Positions 1 to 8,522 of a stretch of DNA of 64,000 bases are shown piece after piece; the first letter of the stretch is position 1; every line of letters starts with the position of its first letter. Position numbers and translations under genes: made by a program. The stretch is from positions 289,993 to 353,992 of the forward strand of contig NZ_JPYO01000036.1 of NCBI RefSeq assembly GCF_000757485.1, written 5' to 3'. The DNA comes from Achromobacter sp. RTa (GTDB lineage Bacteria > Pseudomonadota > Gammaproteobacteria > Burkholderiales > Burkholderiaceae_B). The notes under the pieces were generated by a model. It was not told the DNA's origin. It made no database searches and saw nothing but the letters and a program-made list of their open reading frames with translations.

Positions 1-212
1 ACGAGGCCGTCACGATCTATTCGCTGGTGCTTACCCTGTATCCGGATTCATGGCACGTCGCGCTGCGCGTCGCCGAATGCCAGATGGCCGGCCAGCAGCT
101 GGATCAGGCGCGCCGAACGCTGGAACTGCTGTGCACCCCCGGCATCCCGGAGGACGTGCGCAAGCGCGCCGAAGCGCTGTTGCAACTGACCACGAGGGAG
201 GCCGCGTCTTGA
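1..212 (+). CDS. TPR-like protein, C-terminal fragment (type III chaperone candidate)
   Basis: The reading frame is open from base 3 and stops with TGA at 210-212, so this is the 3' end of a gene that begins left of the window. The visible ~69 residues form helix pairs with TPR-like spacing of Ala and Leu, including an RVAECQMAG turn and a LDQARRTLELL helix. Only 3 bp separate it from the next gene, another TPR-like protein, and bscI follows. By position it could be an SctG/YscG-type needle-subunit chaperone or a class II translocator chaperone. The fragment is too short to choose between these. Confidence 0.6.
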   Translation, partial: EAVTIYSLVLTLYPDSWHVALRVAECQMAGQQLDQARRTLELLCTPGIPEDVRKRAEALLQLTTREAAS

Positions 213-215
213 AGC

Positions 216-689
216 ATGGACGATAACGCGCTTTCACCACCCGGGCCCGCAGCGGCCCAGGCCGCCATGGCCCAAGCCCCCATGGCCCAAGCCGTCTCCC
301 AGGAGACGGCTGTTGTGCTTCTGGCGGACGACGCCAGAATGCTGTCGGAAATCGGTTTCCTGGCCGCCGGCGCGGGCGATGCCGCTCGCGCCGAGACGAT
401 TTTCTCCGCGCTCAGGCGCTTGCGCCCCGGCCAGGCATACCCCTTGATCGGGCTTGCCGTCGCCTGGCTGAACGCCGGAAGGGCGCCGGACGCCGTGCGC
501 CTGCTGGAGAACGCCGTGCTTGCCGACCCGGCCGAGCGGCCGCTGCTGGACGCGTGGCGCGGCTTCGCGCTGCAACTGGCCGGACGCAACCGGGAAAGCG
601 CGCGCCTGTTGGAAACGGTCGCCCACGGCGACGGAGAGGGCGCGCGCCTGGCGCGTGCACTGCTGGGCCTGCCGCAGGAGGGCGCATGA
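216..689 (+). CDS. TPR-like type III secretion protein upstream of bscI
   Basis: A 157-residue soluble protein with no signal peptide. The first ~33 residues are Ala/Pro/Met-rich and contain a duplicated MAQAPMAQA run. The rest is a string of short amphipathic helices (about residues 38-150) with Ala, Leu and Gly at TPR positions. A GGAG-like sequence lies just upstream, inside the previous gene's end. It is co-directional with bscI and belongs to the same operon by spacing. Small TPR proteins here in other systems (YscG/PscG/HrpB1-like) act as cytoplasmic chaperones for needle or rod parts. The family assignment is inferred from fold pattern and neighbours, not from a diagnostic motif. Confidence 0.65.
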   Translation: MDDNALSPPGPAAAQAAMAQAPMAQAVSQETAVVLLADDARMLSEIGFLAAGAGDAARAETIFSALRRLRPGQAYPLIGLAVAWLNAGRAPDAVRLLENAVLADPAERPLLDAWRGFALQLAGRNRESARLLETVAHGDGEGARLARALLGLPQEGA

Positions 690-735
690 CGCGCGCCGCG
701 ACTGCTTGTGATCATCGACTTTGGAGCTAGCGTAC

Positions 736-1152
736 ATGGAAATCGCAGCGCTTTCGGCCGCCTTGCCGCCCATTCTGTCCACGCCGCCGACGCCGCCAGC
801 GGCGCTGGCCACCGAACGCTTCAATGCGGTCATGAACGCGCCCGAGGCCGCGGCGCCGGCCCTGACGGGGCTGCAGTCCGCGCTGCAATCGGCCTTCGCG
901 GCGCCGGTGGACGCCGCGCCGCCGACCCTGGGCAACCAGATCCTGGCCAGCCTGCGCAGCACCACCACCGAATACTCGGAGAAGTGGCAGGGCATATCCA
1001 GCCGCATGGACGCCATCTCCTCGCAGCCCTCCGTGGCCGAAATGATGCGCCTGCAGGCGGATCTGCTGCAGGTGTCCGTGCAGTATGAAATGGTGGGCAA
1101 GGCAGTGTCGCGCACTACGCAGAACATAGATTCGCTGGTCAGGATGTCGTGA
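736..1152 (+). CDS. bscI: BscI, type III secretion inner rod protein (SctI)
   Basis: A 138-residue protein starting at ATG 736. An in-frame TTG at 721 would add five residues and is less likely. The N-terminal half is rich in Pro and Ala. The C-terminal ~60 residues (MDAISSQPSVAEMMRLQADL and after) are the helical part typical of YscI/HrpB/MxiI rod proteins, with the ending SLVRMS. The role is to form the inner rod or adaptor between the export gate and the needle. The stop overlaps the bscJ ATG (TGATG at 1150-1154), so the two are translationally coupled. The SctI-SctJ order is standard for Ysc-type loci and supports the call. Confidence 0.85.
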   Translation: MEIAALSAALPPILSTPPTPPAALATERFNAVMNAPEAAAPALTGLQSALQSAFAAPVDAAPPTLGNQILASLRSTTTEYSEKWQGISSRMDAISSQPSVAEMMRLQADLLQVSVQYEMVGKAVSRTTQNIDSLVRMS

Positions 1153-1988
1153 TGCGGGAAGTCTGCTGCCTGTCATTTTTCACTCAGGCCCCGAGACGGA
1201 GCGTGGCGGCCTTGCGGCTGCTCGCCATCGGCCTGACGCTCGTCCTGGCCGCCTGCGGTTCGCGGGTGGAGCTGTTCTCGGCCGCCAACGAAAGCGAGGC
1301 CAACGAGGTGCTGTCGGTGCTGCTCGATGCCGGCATTTCGGCGCAGAAGGCGGTCACCAAGACCGGCGTGGCCGTGTCGGTGGACGGCCAGCAGGTGGCG
1401 CGCGCGCTGGATATCCTGCGCGCTCGGGGGTTGCCGCGCGAACGTTTCGACGGCATGGGGCAGATATTCCGCAAGGAAGGCCTGGTGTCCTCGCCGCTGG
1501 AGGAGCGGGCCCGCTACATTTACGCCCTGTCGCAGGAACTGACCAACACACTGTCCCAGATGGACGGCGTGCTGGCGGCGCGCGTGCACGTGGTGCTGCC
1601 CGAGCGCGGCGGCGTGGGCGAGAACACCACGCCATCGACGGCGGCGGTGTTCATCAAGCATCAGGCGGGCTACAACCTGGACGCCCTGCAGCCGCAGATC
1701 CGCAAGCTGGTCACCCACGCCATTCCGGGCCTGACCGAAGACCGCGTGTCGATCGCGCTGGTGTCGGCGCAGCCGGCCGCCGCCGCTGCTGCTGCGGGCG
1801 GCGCCATGCGCCAGGTGCTGGGCATCGAGGTGGCGGACGGGTCGTCGGGCGTGTTGGTCGCCTGGCTGGTTGCGCTGGTCCTGCTGGTGCTGGCGCTGGC
1901 CGGAGCGGTCGGCTGGCTGCTCTGGCGCTACGGCGTGCCGGCGCGCGCCCGGGCCGAACGCCGCGAGCCCGTGGGCGAGGCGCGCTGA
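1152..1988 (+). CDS. bscJ: BscJ, inner membrane MS-ring lipoprotein (SctJ)
   Basis: A 278-residue YscJ/FliF-family lipoprotein. The N-terminal signal ends in the lipobox LAAC with the modified cysteine at about residue 35. Two small ring-building alpha/beta domains follow: the first contains ELFSAANESEANEVLSVL, the second the MDGVLAARVHVVLPE stretch typical of SctJ. A single transmembrane helix (about 232-258) and a short basic tail end the protein. It forms the inner-membrane ring around the export gate. The ATG at 1152 overlaps the bscI stop; the GTG at 1149 is an alternative. Length and domain order fit the family. Confidence 0.96.
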   Translation: MREVCCLSFFTQAPRRSVAALRLLAIGLTLVLAACGSRVELFSAANESEANEVLSVLLDAGISAQKAVTKTGVAVSVDGQQVARALDILRARGLPRERFDGMGQIFRKEGLVSSPLEERARYIYALSQELTNTLSQMDGVLAARVHVVLPERGGVGENTTPSTAAVFIKHQAGYNLDALQPQIRKLVTHAIPGLTEDRVSIALVSAQPAAAAAAAGGAMRQVLGIEVADGSSGVLVAWLVALVLLVLALAGAVGWLLWRYGVPARARAERREPVGEAR

Positions 1989-1990
1989 TC

Positions 1991-2647
1991 ATGGCGCCGG
2001 CGGCGAGCGCGCTGGACAGGCGGCTGGTTGAGTTCAACCAGCTGCCCAGCCGCACCTTGCACCCCAGCCGCCATGCGGCGTTTGCGTCGGCCGCCGCGCT
2101 GGAGGCGATGGCGCGCGCGCCCGCCCTGGATGCCGCCTGGCACCGCCACTGGTCGCGGGACATCCTGAGGGGGCTCGGCCTGCTCGACCGTCCGGTGACG
2201 GACGCCGGCCGGCCCGAGCTGGCGCTGGCGCTTCTGGCGCCGGATGCGCTGGCGTTGTGCGCGCGCCGCCTGGGCGCGGTGCTTTGCGGCCCTCGCCTGC
2301 GCCGCGCCATCGCCGGCGACGAGGTGCGGCTGCTGCTCGCAAGCCTGGGCGCCGATCTGGTGGATTTTGCGCGCCGAGCGGCTGCCGGCCTGCATGCCGG
2401 CATTGCCGAAAGCGCGGCATGGCCGATCGAGCAGACCGCCGCCGCGGTCGATGCGCTGGGCCACGGCGCCTTGCGGGCCGCGTTGAGCGGCGGCGGCCCC
2501 GAACTGCAGCTGCGCGCCGAACTGAAACTGCCGGAGCTGCCGGCCCACGATTCCCCCCTGGCCGCGGCCGACGCTTTGTCGCTCGGGCTGTCGATACTGA
2601 AGAACACGGATCCCACATGGCATTCCTCATTTCCCGCGATCCGCTGA
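1991..2647 (+). CDS. bscK: BscK, type III sorting-platform accessory protein (SctK)
   Basis: A 218-residue soluble protein placed between SctJ and SctL, the position of YscK in Ysc-type loci. It starts 2 bp after bscJ. The N-terminal part has an LVEFNQLPSRTLHPSR stretch and the rest is Ala/Leu-rich helices. SctK proteins link the ring to the cytoplasmic SctQ-SctL-SctN pods and diverge strongly in sequence, so the call relies mostly on gene order. The last 31 bp overlap the start of bscL in another frame, consistent with coupled translation. Confidence 0.82.
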   Translation: MAPAASALDRRLVEFNQLPSRTLHPSRHAAFASAAALEAMARAPALDAAWHRHWSRDILRGLGLLDRPVTDAGRPELALALLAPDALALCARRLGAVLCGPRLRRAIAGDEVRLLLASLGADLVDFARRAAAGLHAGIAESAAWPIEQTAAAVDALGHGALRAALSGGGPELQLRAELKLPELPAHDSPLAAADALSLGLSILKNTDPTWHSSFPAIR

Positions 2648-3255
2648 CGCCTCGCGTCTTAGCCGGCCGCGTCGACCCCGCCGCGCGGGTGCTGCGCGCC
2701 GACGACCATGCGGCCTGGGTCGGCGCGGAAGCGCTGCTGGCGCAGGCGAGCGCCCAGGCCGATGAGATCGTCGGCGGCGCCCGCACGGCATTCGAACAGG
2801 AAAGCAAGCGTGGCTACGAAGAGGGGCGCGAGTCCGCGCTGTTGGACCAGGCCGAGAAAATGATAGAGACCGTCGGCCGCACGGTGGAGTATTTCGCAGG
2901 CGTCGAAAACGAGATGGTGGAGCTGGTGATGGCCGCCGTGCGCAAGGTCGTGGACGGTTTCGACGACCGCGAGAAAGTGATGGTGGTCGTGCGCAACGCC
3001 TTGGCCGTCGTGCGCAACCAGAAGCAGATGACCCTGCGGCTGAATCCGGCGGAAGTGGACACGGTGCGCGGACAGATCAATGACCTGTTGGCCGCCTATC
3101 CGGGCGTGGGCTACCTGGACATTCTGGCCGATGGCCGGCTGGCGCGCGGCGCCTGCATCCTGGAAAGCGAGATCGGCATGGTCGAGGCCAGCCTGGAGGG
3201 CCAGATCCAGGCGCTGCGCCAGGCCTTCCAGCGCACGCTGGGCAGCCGGGTTTAG
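2617..3255 (+). CDS. bscL: BscL, stator protein of the type III ATPase (SctL)
   Basis: A 212-residue protein of the YscL/FliH family. The start ATG at 2617 lies inside the end of bscK and gives MAFLISRD, the usual short beginning of SctL proteins; the open frame extends much further upstream but only as a shadow of bscK. Residues ~30-110 are charged and helical (coiled-coil-like), followed by the conserved C-terminal domain with VRNALAVVRNQKQMTLRLNP and GACILESEIGMVEASLEGQ. It tethers the ATPase BscN to the BscQ pods. The next gene is the ATPase, as expected. Confidence 0.93.
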   Translation: MAFLISRDPLTPRVLAGRVDPAARVLRADDHAAWVGAEALLAQASAQADEIVGGARTAFEQESKRGYEEGRESALLDQAEKMIETVGRTVEYFAGVENEMVELVMAAVRKVVDGFDDREKVMVVVRNALAVVRNQKQMTLRLNPAEVDTVRGQINDLLAAYPGVGYLDILADGRLARGACILESEIGMVEASLEGQIQALRQAFQRTLGSRV

Positions 3256-3273
3256 CATGGGCAGGCCCTGATC

Positions 3274-4605
3274 ATGCGCCAGTTCGATTACATCGCCGAA
3301 ATGATGGAGCTTGCGCTCCAGGACACGCCAACCTTGAGGATCAAGGGGCGGGTCACCCAGGTGATCGGCACCATCATCAAGGCCGTGGTGCCGACGGTGA
3401 AGGTGGGCGAGGTCTGCGTCCTGCGCAATCCCGGAGAGGATTTCGAGATGAAGGGCGAAGTCGTGGGCTTCGCGCGCGACGCGGCGCTGCTCACGCCGAT
3501 CGGCGATATGTACGGTATCTCTACGGCAACCGAAGTCATCCCGACCGGCCGCGCGCACATGGTGCCGGTGGGCCCGGGGCTGCTGGGCCGGGTGCTGGAC
3601 GGCCTGGGCCGCCCGCTGGACGAGGCGGAGCTCGGCCCGCTGGAGGCCAGCAAGTTCTACCCCGTGTTCGCGGAAGCGCCTGATCCGCTGAAGCGCCGCA
3701 TCATCGCCCAACCGCTGGAGCTGGGCGTGCGGGCGCTGGACGGCGTACTCACTTGCGGGGAGGGCCAGCGCATGGGCATCTTCGCGGCGGCGGGCGGCGG
3801 CAAATCCACCCTCATGGGCATGCTGGTCAAGGGCGCAGACGTGGACGTCACCGTGGTGGCGCTGATCGGCGAACGCGGCCGCGAGGTGCGCGAGTTCCTG
3901 GAGCACGAGCTGGGCCGTGAGGGCCGGCGCAAGAGCGTCATCGTCTGCGCCACCAGCGACAAGTCCTCGATGGAGCGCGCCAAGGCGGCGTACGTGGCCA
4001 CGGCCATCGCCGAGTATTTCCGCGACCAGGGCAAGCGCGTGCTGTTCCTGATGGATTCGGTGACCCGTTTCGCGCGCGCGCAACGCGAGATCGGCCTGGC
4101 CGCGGGCGAACCGCCGACCCGCCGCGGCTATCCGCCGTCGGTGTTCGCGACCTTGCCAAAGCTGATGGAACGCGCCGGCATGAACGAACACGGGTCGATC
4201 ACCGCGCTCTACACCGTGCTGGTGGAGGGCGACGACATGACGGAGCCCATCGCCGACGAAACCCGTTCGATCCTTGACGGCCACATCGTGCTGTCGCGCA
4301 AGCTGGGCGCGGCCAACCATTATCCGGCCATCGACGTCCTGGCCTCGGCCAGCCGCGTGATGAACGCGGTCATCACGCCCGAGCACAAGCGGGCCGCGGG
4401 CCGGCTGCGCGAATTGATGGCCAAGTACCAGGAAGTGGAACTGCTGGTGAAGATCGGCGAATACAAGCGCGGCGGCGATGCCGTCACCGACGAGGCCATC
4501 GACAAGATAGGCGCGATCAATACCTTTCTGCGCCAGCGCACCGACGAGCGCGCGACCCTGCCGGAAGCCCTGGCGCGCATGACGGAAATCATGGGGGCGC
4601 AATGA
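3274..4605 (+). CDS. bscN: BscN, type III secretion ATPase (SctN)
   Basis: A 443-residue FliI/YscN-family ATPase related to the F1 beta subunit. The Walker A motif AAAGGGKST has its lysine at residue 177. The Walker B stretch [17 protein letters not shown] has its aspartate at 261 and is followed by the family signature [12 protein letters not shown]. The hexamer sits at the cytoplasmic base of the injectisome, where it strips chaperones and unfolds substrates. Length and all motifs look intact. It overlaps bscO by an ATGA junction at 4602-4605. Confidence 0.98.
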   Translation: MRQFDYIAEMMELALQDTPTLRIKGRVTQVIGTIIKAVVPTVKVGEVCVLRNPGEDFEMKGEVVGFARDAALLTPIGDMYGISTATEVIPTGRAHMVPVGPGLLGRVLDGLGRPLDEAELGPLEASKFYPVFAEAPDPLKRRIIAQPLELGVRALDGVLTCGEGQRMGIFAAAGGGKSTLMGMLVKGADVDVTVVALIGERGREVREFLEHELGREGRRKSVIVCATSDKSSMERAKAAYVATAIAEYFRDQGKRVLFLMDSVTRFARAQREIGLAAGEPPTRRGYPPSVFATLPKLMERAGMNEHGSITALYTVLVEGDDMTEPIADETRSILDGHIVLSRKLGAANHYPAIDVLASASRVMNAVITPEHKRAAGRLRELMAKYQEVELLVKIGEYKRGGDAVTDEAIDKIGAINTFLRQRTDERATLPEALARMTEIMGAQ

Positions 4606-5108
4606 GCGTGTTCGACGAACTGCTTGCGATCAAGCGTTTCCGCGAAGGCCAGGCCGAGATCGCCGTATCGCGGCAGCGCCTGCGACACGCCGAGGCGGAC
4701 GCCGCCCGGCGCGACTCCGAAGCGGCGCTGGCGTCCTATCGGGACGAGGCGGTCAGGCATGAACGGGCCCTGTACAGCGACCTGTGCAGCCGGGTCGTCC
4801 GCGTGCGCGAGATCGAGACCGTCCTGCAGGACGTGGCCGGGCTGCGCGAAGGCGAGCGCCGGCACGAGCAGGCGGTCGAGGCAGCCGAGCGCCGGCTGGA
4901 CGAGGAGGTCCAGGCGCTGGAGGCCAGCCGCCAGCAGCACCGGCAGGCCGTGCGCCTGACGGGCAAGTTCGTGGAGCTGGCGCGCATCCACCTGGACGAG
5001 CACATGAAGGCGCTGGAGCAGAAGGAAGACCTGGAAATGGAAGAGGCCGCCTCGGTTTCGCGCGACCGCGAAGACTGGGAGCAGCACGAGGAGTTTGAAC
5101 CCGCATGA
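4602..5108 (+). CDS. bscO: BscO, ATPase stalk protein (SctO, FliJ-like)
   Basis: A 168-residue, highly charged protein that is almost all heptad-patterned helix (two long antiparallel coiled-coil arms around residues 5-70 and 75-150), rich in Arg, Glu and Ala. This is the form of YscO/FliJ proteins, which sit in the centre of the ATPase ring and help recycle chaperones. It starts within the bscN stop (ATGA) and ends in the same kind of overlap with bscP (5105-5108). Sequence motifs are weak in this family, so position and coiled-coil nature carry the call. Confidence 0.88.
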   Translation: MSVFDELLAIKRFREGQAEIAVSRQRLRHAEADAARRDSEAALASYRDEAVRHERALYSDLCSRVVRVREIETVLQDVAGLREGERRHEQAVEAAERRLDEEVQALEASRQQHRQAVRLTGKFVELARIHLDEHMKALEQKEDLEMEEAASVSRDREDWEQHEEFEPA

Positions 5109-5665
5109 GCATGGACCGACGCATCGGGCTGGAAACGGCCATTCCCCAGGGCATGGGAACGCTGTCGAATTCCGACGGCCACGCCTCGGGACGCCAGGCA
5201 AGCGACACCGATCGCCAGGCCTTCGACAGGGCCATGTCGCAGAGCGAGACCGAGGCGGTCCCCGCGCCGCCCGCTGCGCTTTCGCCGTTCTCGCTCTTTG
5301 GCGCAGCCGCGCCCGCCGCCGCGCAGGCCGGCGGCCAGGCACAGGCCCTTGCCCGGGCCTTGAGCGACAGCGCAGAGCAGTTGCTGGTGGCCGACGGCAG
5401 CAACGGCCGGCGGCAGGTCCGCGTGGAATTGAAGGACGACGTGCTGCCGGGCGTCAGCGTGTCGGTCTACGAAGAGGAAGGCCGCTGCGTGGCCGAATTC
5501 ATTTGCGCCAACGAGAGCTCGCGCGAACGTCTCTGCGCCATGGCGCCCGAGCTGGCCGTCCAGCTGGCGGAAAGCCTGGGCAGGCCGACGCGAGTGCGGG
5601 TGAGCGCGGACGACCCGGAAGACCCCTGCCTGGCGGAGACCGACGCCGCGGCGCCGGGCCGCTGA
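5105..5665 (+). CDS. bscP: BscP, needle-length/substrate-switch protein (SctP) candidate
   Basis: A 186-residue protein in the YscP position between SctO and SctQ. The N-terminal ~100 residues are low complexity (Ala, Pro, Gln, Ser). The C-terminal ~85 residues form a compact domain (QVRVELKDDVLPGVSVSVYE onward) that resembles the small C-terminal substrate-switch domain of the SctP/HrpP group. It is much shorter than the long ruler proteins of Yersinia. The start overlaps the bscO stop. The assignment rests on order and general architecture. Confidence 0.75.
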   Translation: MSMDRRIGLETAIPQGMGTLSNSDGHASGRQASDTDRQAFDRAMSQSETEAVPAPPAALSPFSLFGAAAPAAAQAGGQAQALARALSDSAEQLLVADGSNGRRQVRVELKDDVLPGVSVSVYEEEGRCVAEFICANESSRERLCAMAPELAVQLAESLGRPTRVRVSADDPEDPCLAETDAAAPGR

Positions 5666-5681
5666 CTACCCCTGTATCCCC

Positions 5682-6764
5682 ATGACTGCCAGCACGCAAC
5701 ACTCTCTTTCTTCCTATCCATTGCCGCGCTTGAGCGGCAATGAAGCGCGGGCCCGCACGCTGATCGCGCACCATGGCGCGGACCTGCGGATCACGCTGGC
5801 GCCGCTTTCCAACGCGCAAGCCGAAGCCGCTGTCTGGCGGCTCGGCTTCACCTCGGGCGTGCCGGATGCGGTGCGCCAGTCGGCAAGCCTGTCCGCCGAT
5901 CTGGAATGGGCCGGCGCCCGCCTGCGGCTGGGATTGCCGCCCTCGGCGATCGATGCCTGGCTGGCGGCCCGCTTGCCAGGCATCGACCCGGGCCCCATGC
6001 CCGAACCCCTGGTCGCCACGGCCATCGAAACGCTGCTGGCCGAGGCTATGGCGGCCTTGAGCGCGGTGTCGCCGGGCGGCCCGGCGCGGGTCGTGGGCCT
6101 CGGCGGCGCATCCACGGGCCTGCCGCAATCCTGGACGATCGCCGCCCTCAATCCGGCCAACGGCGACACGGTCTATGCCTCCCTGGACACGGACGGCCTG
6201 GGCCTGATGCTGCTGGCGAGCCTGGTCGGCCGGGCCGAACCGGCCGCCAATGGCGCCGACCTGGACGCGGTGCCGGTGCGCATCGGCGCGCGCCTGGGCT
6301 GGACGGACCTGCCGGCCGCCGAACTGCGAGGCCTGCAGGCGCGCGACACCATCTTCCTGGACCACTACCTGGTGTCGCCGGAAGGTGAACTATGGCTGGC
6401 GGCGGGCGGGCAGGGCCTGCGCGTGCGCCGCGAACAATCCTCATACCTCGTTACGCAAGGCTGGACTTCCCTTATGACCGAGACGCCTCAACTGCCGGCG
6501 GATGCCGAGCCTGGCGCCGCCACCGCCCCATTCGATATGGACGCGATACCCGTGCGGCTGACGTTCGAGCTGGGCGAACGCCATCTGACCCTGGGCGAAC
6601 TGCGCATGCTGCAGCCGGGCGAAACCTTCGACCTGGAGCGTCCGCTTGCGGACGGCCCCGTCATCGTGCGCGCCAACGGAGCGCTGCTGGGCACGGGCGA
6701 GCTGGTGGAGATAGACGGCAGGATCGGCGTGACGCTGCGCAGCCTGGGCAAGGCCGGCGCATGA
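5682..6764 (+). CDS. bscQ: BscQ, cytoplasmic ring/sorting platform protein (SctQ)
   Basis: A 360-residue SctQ protein. The N-terminal two thirds is variable. The C-terminal domain (about 280-355, DAIPVRLTFELGERHLTLGE and GTGELVEIDGRIGVTL) is a clear SpoA/FliN-type surface-presentation domain; an earlier SpoA-like segment lies around residues 190-260. It forms the cytoplasmic pods with BscK, BscL and BscN. An in-frame ATG at 6474 (Met265) could start a separate C-terminal product, as known for Yersinia YscQ. The stop overlaps the bscR ATG (6761-6764). Confidence 0.93.
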   Translation: MTASTQHSLSSYPLPRLSGNEARARTLIAHHGADLRITLAPLSNAQAEAAVWRLGFTSGVPDAVRQSASLSADLEWAGARLRLGLPPSAIDAWLAARLPGIDPGPMPEPLVATAIETLLAEAMAALSAVSPGGPARVVGLGGASTGLPQSWTIAALNPANGDTVYASLDTDGLGLMLLASLVGRAEPAANGADLDAVPVRIGARLGWTDLPAAELRGLQARDTIFLDHYLVSPEGELWLAAGGQGLRVRREQSSYLVTQGWTSLMTETPQLPADAEPGAATAPFDMDAIPVRLTFELGERHLTLGELRMLQPGETFDLERPLADGPVIVRANGALLGTGELVEIDGRIGVTLRSLGKAGA

Positions 6765-7432
6765 GCGGGGGAGCGGATCCCATCAGCCTGGCCGTGGTCC
6801 TGGCGCTATTGGCGCTGGTGCCTCTGGCCGCCGTCATGACGACCTCATTCCTGAAGATCGCCGTGGTGCTGACCCTGGTGCGCAACGCCCTGGGCGTGCA
6901 GCAGGTGCCGCCCAACATGGCGCTCTACGGCCTGGCGCTTATCCTGTCGGCCTATGTGATGGGGCCGGTGGTGATGCAGATCGGCGACGAATTGCGGGCG
7001 CCGCCAGCGGCCGTGGCCCCGGGCGCGCCGGCGCCGGACCGGCTGGAGGGCATCATGGACGCGGTGGCGCGGGGCGCGGAGCCCATGCGCGGCTTCATGC
7101 TGAAGAACAGCAAGCCCGAGCAGCGGGATTTCTTCGTGCGCACGGCGCGCGGCCTGTGGGGCGAACAGGCTTCCCGCAACCTGAAGGAAGACGATCTGCT
7201 GGTGCTGATTCCGTCGTTTCTCGTGTCCGAGCTTACGGCCGCCTTCCAGATCGGCTTCCTGCTGTACCTGCCCTTCGTCATCATCGATCTCATCGTGTCC
7301 AACATCCTGCTGGCGATGGGCATGATGATGGTGTCGCCGGTAACCATCTCCATGCCCTTGAAGCTGTTCCTGTTCGTCATGGTCGACGGCTGGACCCGGC
7401 TGATCCAGGGCCTGGTCCTCTCCTACGGCTGA
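6761..7432 (+). CDS. bscR: BscR, export gate protein (SctR, FliP family)
   Basis: A 223-residue FliP/YscR membrane protein. The start is the ATG overlapping the bscQ stop; the frame is open further upstream but that stretch is bscQ read in another frame. Four hydrophobic segments are visible (about 8-30, 48-70, 155-180, 190-212). Family signatures include MTTSFLKIAVVLTLVRNALG and PFVIIDLIVSNILLAMGMMM. Five copies form the core of the export gate in the inner membrane with BscS and BscT. Confidence 0.98.
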   Translation: MSGGADPISLAVVLALLALVPLAAVMTTSFLKIAVVLTLVRNALGVQQVPPNMALYGLALILSAYVMGPVVMQIGDELRAPPAAVAPGAPAPDRLEGIMDAVARGAEPMRGFMLKNSKPEQRDFFVRTARGLWGEQASRNLKEDDLLVLIPSFLVSELTAAFQIGFLLYLPFVIIDLIVSNILLAMGMMMVSPVTISMPLKLFLFVMVDGWTRLIQGLVLSYG

Positions 7433-7439
7433 GCGCGCC

Positions 7440-7706
7440 ATGGCAACGGTCGATCTCGTTTCATACATGACCCAGGCGCTGTACCTGGTGCTGTGGCTGT
7501 CGCTGCCGCCGATCGCGGTGGCGGCGATCGTGGGCACCTTGTTTTCGCTGTTCCAGGCGCTGACCCAGATCCAGGAGCAGACGCTGTCGTTCGCGGTGAA
7601 GCTGATCGCCGTGTTCGCCACCATCCTGCTCACGGCGCGCTGGCTCAGCGCCGAGCTCTACAACTTCACGGTCTCCGTGTTCGACCTCTTCTACAAGATC
7701 CACTAG
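7440..7706 (+). CDS. bscS: BscS, export gate protein (SctS, FliQ family)
   Basis: An 88-residue protein with two transmembrane helices (about 14-38 and 50-72) and the FliQ signature SLFQALTQIQEQTLSFAVKL between them. It forms the outer layer of the export gate around BscR and BscT. It starts 7 bp after bscR and ends 15 bp before bscT. Length is typical of the family. Confidence 0.97.
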   Translation: MATVDLVSYMTQALYLVLWLSLPPIAVAAIVGTLFSLFQALTQIQEQTLSFAVKLIAVFATILLTARWLSAELYNFTVSVFDLFYKIH

Positions 7707-7721
7707 GGGCGGCGCGCACAG

Positions 7722-8522
7722 ATGATCTCGGGCATCACCTACGCAGAGGCAAAAGTCTTCCTGGGCACGCTGGCACTGACGCAGCCCCGGATACTGGCGC
7801 TGTGCGCGATGCTGCCGCTGTTCAACCGGCAGCTGCTGCCGGGCATGCTGCGCTACGCGCTGTGCGCCGCCATCGGCATCGTGCTGGTGCCGGCGCTGGC
7901 GCCGCGCTATGCGGTCATGGAACTGGGCACGCTGGACATCGCGCTGCTGGTGGTGAAGGAAGTGTTCGTCGGCATGGTCATGGGCTTTCTGGTGGCCATT
8001 CCGTTCTGGATCTTCGAGGCGGTGGGCTTCGTCGTCGACAACCAGCGCGGCGCCAGCCTGGGCGCGACGATCAACCCGGCCACGGGCAACGACTCCTCGC
8101 CCATGGGCATTCTTTTCAACCAGGCCTTCATGGTGTTCTTCCTGGTGGGCGGGGGCTTCACGCTGATGCTGACCATGCTGTACGACAGCTTCCGGCTGTG
8201 GGACCTGTGGGATTGGGCGCCCACGCTGCGCAAGGAGAGCGTTCCGCTGATGCTGGACCAGCTGGGCCGTTTCCTGCGGCTGACGCTGCTGTTCGCCGCG
8301 CCGGCGATCGTGGCGATGTTCCTGGCCGAAGTGGGCCTGGCCCTGGTCAGCCGCTTCGCTCCGCAGCTGCAGGTGTTCTTCCTGGCGATGCCGATCAAGA
8401 GCGCGCTGGCGCTGCTGGTGATGGTGCTCTACATGAGCACGCTGTTCGAGTACGCCGCCGAGGCCACAGGCCAGATCGGTTCCGCGCTGCCCTTTCTCGA
8501 CAATCAATGGCGGGCGCCATGA
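7722..8522 (+). CDS. bscT: BscT, export gate protein (SctT, FliR family)
   Basis: A 266-residue integral membrane protein with six or more hydrophobic segments. It carries the family stretch GFVVDNQRGASLGATINPATGNDSSPMG in the middle, close to the conserved DNQRG motif of YscT/SpaR. One copy joins five BscR and four BscS in the export gate. The stop overlaps the bscU ATG (8519-8522), so both are probably made together. Confidence 0.97.
   Translation: MISGITYAEAKVFLGTLALTQPRILALCAMLPLFNRQLLPGMLRYALCAAIGIVLVPALAPRYAVMELGTLDIALLVVKEVFVGMVMGFLVAIPFWIFEAVGFVVDNQRGASLGATINPATGNDSSPMGILFNQAFMVFFLVGGGFTLMLTMLYDSFRLWDLWDWAPTLRKESVPLMLDQLGRFLRLTLLFAAPAIVAMFLAEVGLALVSRFAPQLQVFFLAMPIKSALALLVMVLYMSTLFEYAAEATGQIGSALPFLDNQWRAP

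Noticed and set aside
2659..4602. A 647-residue minus-strand frame opposite bscL and bscN
   Set aside because: Antisense shadow of two certain type III genes; no ribosome site or domain.
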